Shown piece by piece: positions 57,411-64,000 of a stretch of DNA of 64,000 bases. The notes under the pieces were generated by a model. It saw only the letters and a program-made list of their open reading frames with translations. It had not been told where the DNA came from and did no database searches. This stretch comes from Angiostrongylus vasorum (Eukaryota; Nematoda; Chromadorea; Rhabditida; Metastrongylidae). Where the stretch lies: contig JADANN010000374.1 of assembly GCA_018806985.1 (NCBI GenBank), positions 744,001-808,000 on the forward strand, in the 5' to 3' direction. A program made the position numbers and the translations under genes. Each line of letters begins with the position of its first letter. Position 1 is the stretch's first letter.

Positions 57411-60400
57411 TTTTTTCGTTTGTTTGTTATTTCTAGCCAAAACATGAAATTTACTCTCTCTTTTCCTGTGAAATTTATTGATCGGTCGAGAAACATCGTT
57501 CTCATCTTGAAATCTGGCACTTCTTAAAAAATGGAACGCCACCACGAGAAAATGAAAGCAACACAAAGCAGCGTTTATGTAATGTTAACCTCTTAGATAC
57601 GTTGCTATCGATCAAGTCTAAGCAGTTCTATTAAGATATTGTCAAAATGAGATATTTGTATTTGGAGTTATGCCAATGCGCTTATTCTGGACAACGAAGT
57701 CCTTCCCGCGCTTATATGGTCAAGAGTTTCATCAGAACGTGTATTTTAATATGGTCGTCTTATATCTTAGCGTAGTTGTGTTTAGTGGTGATTCCGGAGG
57801 AGCAGTGCCGGATGAAGCGTGAGGCGAAGATGCGGCAGCGATCCAATCCACACGAAGCGACGGAACTACCGTCACCCTCGTCCATGGATCTCTCGACGCA
57901 AATCCTTAGCGATCCATTTAGTGGCGGAGAGCACAGCATGTCAGCAGAATCCAGGGAACTTGTCTCCAGAATAAAAAGCCACTTCAAATCTAATTTCGCT
58001 CGACCGAGACGAGGCAATTGCTGCAATTGTGGTAAATTTTGGATATTAGATGTTTTTTCGGTGAACAGGCTTTTTCATCAACAAATTCTTTGATGCTTAA
58101 AAAGCTGCTTTTCTACTCCAGCATAGGTAATACCTTTCAAGAATACACCGAACGTTCGAGATAGATAGACAAGTCAAAAATTCGGGTGTTTGTAAATAAA
58201 GATATTCATTCGAAATCTCCTCCCAACTGTTTGCCGCCTCATCGTGGCTGAAAGGTGTTCCTGGATGTCGGGCTGCGATTTACAGCGGGAGATTTATCCC
58301 CTTGGCAGGGCCTTCCAAGCTGAGAAGGTATACGGCGTTTCCATCAGTAAGCCTAGCTAAGAGTAAACCGATACCAGGATTCACCACCGTTCTGGTGTCA
58401 AATTAAGCGTACGGTGGCAAACCCCTCTCTAATCCACAAGTGTTGTGACTGCCTGTGGTGGTGACGGGCCTGGGACAGCCTTTAGCCAGGCTGGCCCCCG
58501 AGATTGCAGAGACCCACAATGGCTAAACAGAAAATCGCCAGAAAAATGGAAGTTCGCTAAGGCTATTAGCACAACCAGTGAGGACGGACCATCCAAATAT
58601 AGAAGTAAATAGTAGAAATTTAATTCTCAACGAGATCGTTAATAAAGCAATTTCCTCTTTGTTTTGCTGAAATTTATTTCCTGTCCTGCCGTTAAATTCT
58701 GAAATGCTGAAATCCCAGTGTCATTTGAAAACTGACTATAGAATGCAGTCATTTCCCACGAGCTTTAGCTATTAGCTTATGCGTTGAAATTTATTTATAT
58801 CAAGTCTAACGGATAATACAACAGTCATAAACACACTGGAGGTGGTACTTTTCGAAATCCAAGTAATTTATTGCATTGGTTGGAAGTATTATTAAATGGA
58901 GCAGACGACATGCTAGATATGGGTCAACAGCACCACTGAATAGCAGAAAAGGTCCACATGTAAGAAAAAGTGAGCATTCGATAGAGAAATTTGGTATGGC
59001 GATTGTATGGTTTCCCACAACGCTCGTATTTAACTAAGTGATGTAGTAGGAACGTGGATGGCTTCTAGGCCGATGGAGGCCGACTACCTGCTTGTACGTT
59101 CGATAAAACTGGTTTCAGGTCGGTTCCACATAACTAATGATGCCTTGCCGCACGCATGAAAATGCAATGAAATGTTGGATACATGAGGGGTCTTGATTTG
59201 TGTTGAGCAAGAACGACATCATTTCAGATGCATCCTGTTTCCTGTTATACTTCTTTCCAACAACTGGCCGAATTGACAATACTGGAAGCGCAGTACACTC
59301 ATAAGTTTGTCCGTCAATTACCGGGTTTCTCAAGACTTCAGAAAGTGGACAGAAAAACATTACAGAAGGTAAATGTTTAGAAAAAACATAAGACTGATGT
59401 TTTGTTAGCATAAAAAAGGCCACTTAGCTGTCTGTCTCAACTAAATCACTTTTCCCTCTTCTTGACTGTTGCGTGATTAAAGGGTGTTCCCTTTGTGACG
59501 AACTGCAAAATGTAGTGGGGGAAAGGTGACTTCTCGCAGGTTCTCCTAACCTGTTGAAAGCCCTAACATGTCAATGTTGAAATTTCGGAGAAAGAAATCC
59601 GCCCAGTGAGCAAATTACTTGCTTGGACACTTTGATATCACGTTTTCGCCAGTTGAGAAGGCCCAAGGATAATTCCTATTTCTTCGAAGTTTTGCTGGTT
59701 TAGCTATCGTGGCTCCTTAAAGTCCCCGTGGCCAAAGTCTGCTGCAGTGAGCAAATTATCAGTGCAAATTATGCATAGCGCTGAACGGTTCTTCCCAGAA
59801 ATGGGTCATTCAAACATTTAATTCACAACTTCATGCAAGTTATAGCAGCTTAAAGTTAAACATTCCTTACTCTTATTAGGTTTCAAAAAACGGAAATCCT
59901 CATACTACGTACGGCAAGCAAGTATGACACCACCAGTGATTGCCTCATTCTAGGAAACGATCGGCATTCTTTCCGGTAACATTTGTTATGTAGACGAAGC
60001 TCTTTTTTTCTTCTTGCAGGTAACATTCACTAGTGGGAAAACAGTGAATTTCTTCCTTAATGCAGCAGTGCCTTCAAAGATGACTTCGATAGACAATTTT
60101 TTTGAACCAAAATCTAGTGCGGAGATGAATGTTTTTGTACAATGCTTTAAGTGTTTAAAGGAAACGAATTAGTCCAAAACATCGGACTATGTCAGAGAAG
60201 TTCACCTATGGAGGTGTTACAAGCCAGTTCCGCAGCACACTATGCTACACCTTAGCCCCGAACACTGTTGAATACTTTATAATGCGTACTTAACAATGAA
60301 GTTAGAGGATACAAGATGCTAAAATCGCAGTCATTAACTGGATTTAGCTACGATCGAAAAATGTATTGTGAGGCCGGTATGACACCATTCGCCGAGTACG

Positions 60401-61474
60401 TCTTTAAACTAGCGCAACGAATGGCCGACCTCTCGCCGGACACAACTGAGATGCTTCTTCTGGAGGCGATTATAGCATTCTCGGGTAAGAACTGTAACTG
60501 ATACAAATCTCAGTGGAACTTTTTAGATATCATGAGAAAAGTGGTAATAACTTTAAGAATAGTTGCACAGTTAGTCTTATGAGTTACTCTGAACCAAATA
60601 TTGAATACTTTTTAGAACGCCCAGGTCTTCTGGATGCTCGAACAGTGGAAGAGACCAGAGAGATTTATATGGACGCTCTGAAGCAGGTAGTGGATGTAAG
60701 ACGACCGAGAAATCCGACGCTTTACCATGATCTGATCGACGTTCTGTGGGATCTGCGCAGATTCTGCACCGAACACGTAGGTTTTTTGAGCTAGTTGACT
60801 ATTTACGCTAATTCTTCCATAATATCGTAAAGAGCCCTGCTAACGGTTTATTGCCTCATCGTGGCTGGGTGGTTTTCCTAGATGTCGGGTTGCTATGTAC
60901 AACCGAGAGATTTGTCCCCCCGCAGGATCTCCCAAGCTGAGGAGTCCGGCGTTTCCATTAGGAAGCCTAGCTAAGAGTAAACCAATACCAGGATTCACCA
61001 CCGTCCTGGTATCAAAGTCGCATGGTGGCAAATCTCCTTCTGATCCACAAGAGCTGCGACTACCTGTGGTGATGAAGAACTGGGGCAGGCTTTGGCCAGG
61101 TTGTCCTCGGGATTCCACGGAGCCAATAGGATTAACCAGCAAATCTCCGAAAAATGGTGATTATGCTGGGACTCGCACAACCAATGAGGACGGGCCGTCC
61201 AAGTATAGTACTAAGTGGGTATCGTAAAGAGCCGGACATAAGCACCTCTAAAATGTTGCAATGACTGAAAATAATGCGCCTGTCAGTCGTTCTGTTCCAG
61301 ATACACAACAGTTCGGCGTCCACAGACAGCCCTCTAGACCTTTTGACGGTCGTAAAACCGGAGAAGTCTCTACTGGATCACGGGATGCAGCAAAACGCCT
61401 CGACCCATTCATCTACAACACATGAGTCATCAAGCGTCCTCCGAAAACAGTCGTCTTCTCATTTCTTCGCTTAG
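50452..61474 (+). CDS. Ecdysone-receptor-like nuclear receptor (NR1H type), 10 proposed exons
   Basis: A ligand-regulated transcription factor. Proposed exons: 50452-50590, 51313-51386, 51893-52028, 56055-56195, 57786-58031, 59228-59368, 59881-59975, 60348-60484, 60616-60776 and 61301-61474. The DBD (about residues 95-163) has four-Cys fingers with P-box CEGCKGFF and [22 protein letters not shown]-terminal extension, [15 protein letters not shown], follows. The LBD shows [20 protein letters not shown] (helix 3), [20 protein letters not shown] (helix 5), [11 protein letters not shown] and AIIAFSERPGL. These blocks match arthropod EcR more closely than DAF-12 or NHR-8. EcR homologues are known in filarial and some strongylid nematodes but are absent from C. 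elegans. Phases agree except at exons 5/6 and 6/7, each off by one base under the simplest sites. Helices 10-12 (AF-2) were not found. Confidence 0.85.
51313..51386 (+). CDS. EcR-like exon 2: A/B region
   Basis: Encodes (E)[18 protein letters not shown] and AGKSIQ. Acceptor gttgttcag, strong donor CAG|gtgagt. Entry in phase 1 and exit in phase 0 fit both neighbours exactly, which is the main support for this exon. Confidence 0.6.
51893..52028 (+). CDS. EcR-like exon 3: first zinc finger
   Basis: Basic lead-in [13 protein letters not shown], then [20 protein letters not shown] and CEGCK, the complete first zinc module with its P-box. The intron after AAA-G falls at a position common in nuclear receptor DBDs. 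Acceptor tttttag (or tttagcag), donor gtatgt. Confidence 0.95.
53012..53110 (-). repeat. SINE family C fragment (C12)
   Basis: Reverse fragment (ggttacaaccacaacattgc, gctgagatattcgcaaaact). It abuts a forward copy, forming an inverted pair in EcR-like intron 3. Confidence 0.7.
53111..53352 (+). repeat. SINE family C copy (C13)
   Basis: Forward copy: ctgctgacgggtgattgctg through ccagattttgcaaatatctc to accatgccatgaaaaaa. Confidence 0.75.
53701..53983 (-). repeat. SINE family A copy (A13)
   Basis: A full-length reverse copy in EcR-like intron 3, from aaaaaggataaataaagctc to ccactgcgccacacgtcccg. Confidence 0.85.
54255..54421 (+). repeat. SINE family C copy (C14), left part, split by PLE2
   Basis: Forward copy interrupted at gcaaatatctcagca. 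It continues after PLE2 at 55608-55690 (aatatctcagaatcagtgtg to ccctaccgtgaaaa). PLE2 therefore inserted into a pre-existing SINE. Confidence 0.82.
54472..54512 (-). ncRNA. Hammerhead-ribozyme-like motif, PLE2 left arm
   Basis: Minus strand: GGCU, CUGAAGA core, stem II GGC/GCC, GAAAC, GUC, AGCU. All conserved core bases are present. Stem III is the palindromic ACGU, as in PLE1. Confidence 0.65.
54750..55268 (+). CDS. PLE2 GIY-YIG endonuclease
   Basis: A 172-residue uninterrupted frame, about two-thirds identical by eye to the PLE1 endonuclease. It has [35 protein letters not shown], the Cys-rich [11 protein letters not shown] region, [20 protein letters not shown] (GIY-YIG core), [11 protein letters not shown] and KTLEAFWI. 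The true start is unknown because the upstream PLE ORF is deleted; the first Met is only nominal. Since an RT is missing, this ORF survives as an orphan nuclease. Confidence 0.88.
   Translation: MPLNEISAAIKRCLIRAGLENPVRVIKIPPVTLRRQLVRNRLYDRLCTTKESVICPNGRDGDCMSSGTVYLISCKACGDEYVGETGRPLCIHIKEHLKSKLKQNTPLGAHRMQEHNGEDFEVEVAILTQESKTSARKTLEAFWIISKNPKIHRKGQCPVITRDLALCLRLLQ
55467..55505 (+). ncRNA. Decayed hammerhead-like motif, PLE2 right arm
   Basis: The CUGAAGA core and the GGCG...CGCC stem are kept, but GAAAC is changed to GAUAU. That alters A14 and A15.1 positions needed for catalysis. Confidence 0.55.
55608..55690 (+). repeat. SINE family C copy (C14), right part
   Basis: The remainder of the copy that begins at 54255, separated from it by PLE2. 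Confidence 0.75.
56055..56195 (+). CDS. EcR-like exon 4: second zinc finger
   Basis: Completes the [23 protein letters not shown] then [19 protein letters not shown] and MKIGMRAE. All four cysteines of module 2 are present, with a five-residue D-box. Acceptor gttgcag, donor GAAT|gtgcgt. The next codon becomes Leu where insect EcR has Cys; that Cys is not a zinc ligand. Confidence 0.96.
56645..57005 (+). repeat. Family B-related repeat (B12)
   Basis: A diverged SINE-like block: caccaactctcccaaccctc body, aagacctttgtacggaatgt, and a cacaatgtgtgatgtcaga end shared with B11. PLE3 is inserted right behind it. Confidence 0.5.
57112..57146 (-). ncRNA. Hammerhead-like motif, PLE3 left arm (core mutated)
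   Basis: Minus strand reads AUGAAGA instead of CUGAAGA, then a GGCGAUACUGCC stem II, GAAAC, GUC, AGC. Loss of C3 should abolish cleavage. Confidence 0.5.
57205..57243 (+). ncRNA. Hammerhead-like motif, PLE3 right arm (core mutated)
   Basis: Reads GGCUCCGAAGAAGGCG then AUACUGCCGAAACGUCAGC. U4 is changed to C (CCGAAGA); the rest of the core and stem I (GGCU/AGCU) are kept. Confidence 0.5.
57376..57407. repeat. (TA)n microsatellite beside PLE3
   Basis: About 16 TA units flanked by mirror words aaaaagtg and cacttttt, so the whole block 57368-57415 can fold on itself. It overlaps the right copy of the PLE3 target duplication. Confidence 0.9.
57786..58031 (+). CDS. EcR-like exon 5: DBD extension and hinge
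   Basis: Begins [19 protein letters not shown], the DBD C-terminal extension characteristic of EcR. A Ser/Pro-rich hinge and [20 protein letters not shown], which resembles LBD helix 1, follow. Acceptor gtgtttag, donor TGTG|gtaaat, ending in phase 1. The next recognised exon needs phase 0 at its best acceptor. Confidence 0.9.
58205..58605 (+). repeat. Family D repeat copy (D5)
   Basis: A near full-length forward copy: tttgccgcctcatcgtggct head, gtaaaccgataccaggattc middle, and agtgaggacggaccatccaa end. It lies in EcR-like intron 5. Confidence 0.8.
59228..59368 (+). CDS. EcR-like exon 6: LBD helix 3 region
   Basis: 47 codons including [20 protein letters not shown] and [17 protein letters not shown], the NR signature around helices 3-4. 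Acceptor catcatttcag, donor AAG|gtaaat. A weaker acceptor 20 bases upstream (gttgag|ca, exon from 59208) would restore phase with exon 5. Confidence 0.88.
59675..59752 (-). repeat. Family D fragment (D4)
   Basis: Reverse fragment with the cgaagttttgctggtttagc and ggccaaagtctgctgcag words. It is too short to say more. Confidence 0.5.
59881..59975 (+). CDS. EcR-like exon 7: LBD helix 5
   Basis: Encodes [20 protein letters not shown] and [11 protein letters not shown], aligning with the SSEVMMLR..RYD block of NR1H receptors. Donor CCG|gtaaca ends in phase 2 and joins exon 8 perfectly. The AG of the acceptor ends at 59879, one base before the position the frame requires. Confidence 0.82.
60348..60484 (+). 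CDS. EcR-like exon 8: LBD helices 6-8
   Basis: Encodes [20 protein letters not shown] and [20 protein letters not shown] to IIAFS. The Y.R..Y..AGM block is typical of EcR. Acceptor ggatttag, donor TCGG|gtaaga, phase 2 to 1. Confidence 0.92.
60616..60776 (+). CDS. EcR-like exon 9: LBD helices 8-9
   Basis: Encodes [40 protein letters not shown] and [21 protein letters not shown] is the conserved F.(D/E)RPGL motif. Acceptor cttttttag, donor CAC|gtaggt, phase 1 to 0. Confidence 0.93.
60837..61219 (+). repeat. Family D repeat copy (D6) with exact target-site duplication
   Basis: A full-length forward copy, 383 bp, flanked by tatcgtaaagagcc at 60823-60836 and 61220-61233. The exact 14-bp duplication marks it as a retroposed element and sets the family's ends. 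It lies in the intron after EcR-like exon 9. Confidence 0.88.
61301..61474 (+). CDS. Tentative EcR-like terminal exon (Ser-rich tail)
   Basis: Open in the required phase 0 after an acceptor (ctgttccag) and ending in [23 protein letters not shown], then a Ser/Thr-rich tail ending SSSHFFA. It does not encode helices 10-12, so either an intervening exon was missed or the real 3' end lies elsewhere. Confidence 0.35.
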   Translation: MHNSSASTDSPLDLLTVVKPEKSLLDHGMQQNASTHSSTTHESSSVLRKQSSSHFFA

Positions 61475-62357
61475 AATAGGAGATATTTCACTTGCCATAA
61501 CTTACTCTCACATTTTCCAGGGTCTGTTGAATCCCGGTGTCCCACTATTTAACGGTTTCCATTTAAATATCTTAACGTATTTTATCATTGTTTCTTACTG
61601 ATGTTATACACGCGTTCTTCTGATATTTCATTTCACGGAGAGCTACTGAATTTTCTTAATAAATCAAACTTCCCGGATGATAACAGCCTTGAAATTTCAT
61701 TCTTGCTAAAGTTTTTCTGTTATATGAAAGACGTATATTGTTTACATTTCTACGCCTTCTACCATCAAAATAAGCTTCAACGTTATCTAAATGAAGGCCA
61801 TATATATAATTAAATCGGTGGAAAAAACACGGTCCGACCGAGGTAGGCCACCTCTCCAAGCTGCTATACTGATTCAAATGACCAGATCTACACCGATGGC
61901 ATTGTCGTCTCTTCGAGACCATAGCTGAGAGTTAGAGACAGTTCGAGGCTAGTAAACCCCATAAAATTCAGTTTGTAATAAAGTTATGGTGGATTATAAC
62001 AAATGAAAAAACGGATGGGTCTTCTATTATGCAGGGAATTTTTGCAAGCTTCACTGTGTCTCAAGATGGTCACAGAGACTCGAAATTAATATAGTTACAT
62101 TACCCAATCAAAGTTGGAAGTAGAACGATAGAGCAAATTAGAAGAGCTGCTAAACGAGCCGACATGATAGTAACACGGCTTTACCAACCTCTACGAGCAA
62201 CTGGACACTTTAAGTATCCGAGACAAACTATGGATGGCGTCGGTGAAACAACGAAGCTGAGTTCTGCACTCTTCATATAGGGGCATGCTTTCCAGTATTC
62301 TAAATCATTTAAAGTCTTTGTGGGCCATTTTAAGCAACTTTTTTCAAACCTTCCAGT
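61475..62357. other. No recognised gene downstream of the EcR-like exons
   Basis: Only short open frames without recognisable motifs. The rest of the receptor LBD might be expected in this direction, but I found no match for helices 10-12 here. Confidence 0.4.
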
Positions 62358-62634
62358 GAAGGATGAAGGATGAAGCCCCGGCGTTGATCAATCCCCTGGG
62401 GGTGCGCCATGCATTCCACTTCATTAAGCATTGTTTGGAAGAGGCTGAATGCATATCTGGTCTTTACAACGACTCGCGATGGCCTATCTATGTATCGTAC
62501 CAGTGCTGCTATCCTTCCAGACAAGCCAAGTACCAATTTGGCAACGCCAGAAGGAGGGAAGGCTTGGTGGGCCACGGGGATCGATTCCATGTGTGTGTTG
62601 AAGGGCGCCTCCGACCACAGCGCCACATGCGCCT
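62358..62634 (-). repeat. SINE family A copy (A14)
   Basis: A full-length reverse copy from gaaggatgaaggatgaagcc to gaccacagcgccacatgcgc. Confidence 0.85.
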
Positions 62635-63374
62635 TTAAAAGTTCCAGTAGCTCTGTAAAGCACGCTAATTAAATACGTGTAGGATTCTGTTGCTCGGAAC
62701 CAATAACTCATGAAGAAGACCTCTGTTGCACAGCGCATGGGGAACACAAATACGAAGCCCAGGACAGCATGTATACAAAGGATGAGATCGAACATTCAGC
62801 GGTTGAACATTTATGTTATAGTAATACAAGGCCACAAAATCCAAAGTTTATCACTCAGTGTTCCTGTCGGCCTTTAACCTGCTCATGCATATGCCATCCG
62901 AAGGTTATCTTCAAGTAAGCAAAGGTATATTTCAACTGAAATGAAGTTATTAAAGTACGGATTTATTAAAGTAATGCGGAGTGTAGCCATGCGAAGTGGG
63001 ATTGAGGTCTTTTCTGGAAACATTTCATGAAGAATGATCTAAATAACAATTAGTTCATCCTCAGATTCAAGTTATCCCTGAACGCTGGTAATTTTTGTAA
63101 AAGAGACGTAGATGTCGTCCGTCTGAGCTTTAACCTTCAACGATTTCAAATGTGAATAACATTTGTGCTTAAAATTCTCTATGAGAAATTGGAGCGGAAT
63201 AAGAAAACATTCTATCTTCTGAATTTGTTAACTGTGAGACATAGTGTAGTTCCTTGTGGCATTGAAGTGAAAAGAAAAATAACGAGAATCGTCTTTTTCA
63301 TCATTGTCTTTTTAAATCTCGTAAAGTATATTTCATACAATTCTTATCACCTTTACTTCAGCAGAAGCAAATCT
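62635..63374. other. No recognised gene
   Basis: Unassigned AT-rich sequence. Nothing that I can support is visible. Confidence 0.4.
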
Positions 63375-63577
63375 GAATGTATATCTGGCCTGTACAATGA
63401 CTTGCGTTGGCTTACCGATGTAGCAGTTCGGTGTAACCGTCTTCCCAGACAAAGCCGGTACTAATTAGACGACTCTAGAGAAATGGAAAGGCGTGCTGAG
63501 CCTAGTACGTGACATCGAGGTAAGGATCACATTTGTGCTGAAGAGCATTTTTTTAACTATTGCGCTATCCGCTCACT
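63375..63577 (-). repeat. Diverged SINE A/B-like copy (A15)
   Basis: The left part matches family A (atatctggcctgtacaatga, cttaccgatgta). The right part (cattgcgct-like head, attgcgctatccgctc) is closer to family B. It may be a chimeric or old copy. Confidence 0.55.
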
Positions 63578-64000
63578 CCCCACAGACCATACGTGCAATA
63601 AGTTGTCTTGCTCCATGGTCAGTTGTTTCACATAAACGATCTAGAGCTGGGATGTATCTAGTGCATTTGACACTTCTTAAAGGGCTGAATAGCGACCATG
63701 CAGAATACGAGCGACCATAACTTGGCCGCCTTGATTGAAGAAATGGGCTTTCTGTTCTGCTTGTGCCACAATGACTTGTTCTTTCCTTACTGCATCGTTA
63801 TCGCGCACCCATGCTCATGTGCACTTGCTTCTACATAGATTGTAACCCACTACTTGATTCCGTTAAAACCATCTGTGTAATTAAGTGAGTTTGAGATAAA
63901 AGGAGGTTGCTCATAATTAACACACTACGTCCACTCCAGAAAGAGGTCGACAATTTATCACTGCGTACAGACCTAACAGCTGTTTCTGGCAAGGCTCTAT

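Noticed and set aside
60017..60171. Open block after a good ttcttcttgcag acceptor as receptor exon 7
   Set aside because: Its peptide ([20 protein letters not shown]) does not resemble a nuclear receptor LBD and ends in a stop, whereas the block at 59881-59975 aligns with helix 5 and fits exon 8 in phase.
1..64000. CRISPR arrays, bacterial operons or prophage
   Set aside because: Spliced genes, SINEs and AT-rich introns show eukaryotic nuclear DNA, and no regularly spaced short repeats were seen.

Overview
The window looks like nematode nuclear DNA, most likely from a strongylid such as a hookworm (Ancylostoma-like). It is about 60% A+T. It has small exons with GT-AG introns and long introns packed with transposable elements. 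Two conserved animal genes can be read from it, both on the + strand. Neither can be read as one open frame; each had to be assembled exon by exon from splice sites, reading phase and family similarity.

Layout. Bases 1-14.4 kb hold no gene I can recognise: a decayed RTE-like retrotransposon copy (about 1.0-3.1 kb), several tRNA-derived SINEs, and otherwise unrecognised AT-rich DNA. From 14.4 to 41.9 kb lies a dpy-19 orthologue, an ER C-mannosyltransferase. Sixteen exons join in phase into 653 codons plus a stop; only the first few tens of residues are missing. From 41.9 to 50.4 kb is an intergenic stretch of repeats. From 50.45 to about 61.5 kb lies a nuclear hormone receptor of the EcR/FXR/LXR (NR1H) type, best matched to the ecdysone receptor, with ten proposed exons. 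From 61.5 to 64 kb only repeats are visible.

Mobile DNA. There are four short-repeat families, named here A to D. A, B and C have tRNA-like A/B boxes; D does not obviously have them. There are three RTE-like non-LTR fragments. There is also a family of Penelope-like elements (PLEs) with large inverted terminal arms. PLE1 (26373-28932) encodes a decayed reverse transcriptase and a GIY-YIG endonuclease. It sits inside an RTE copy, which sits inside dpy-19 intron 3. PLE2 (54422-55607) keeps only the endonuclease. PLE3 (57022-57367) and PLE4 (35025-35333) are non-coding fold-back miniatures. A 58-bp insertion at 31317-31374 is just the element's tail. All five have 12-14 bp target-site duplications that can be read directly. 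The arms carry hammerhead-ribozyme-like motifs, some with an intact core and some decayed. This compact set is the most interesting system in the window.

How the parts relate. The genes and transposons are not functionally linked. The insertions explain why a roughly 650-residue protein occupies 27.5 kb and why the receptor's exons are up to 4 kb apart. Function assignments rest on sequence similarity recognised by eye; no database search was run.
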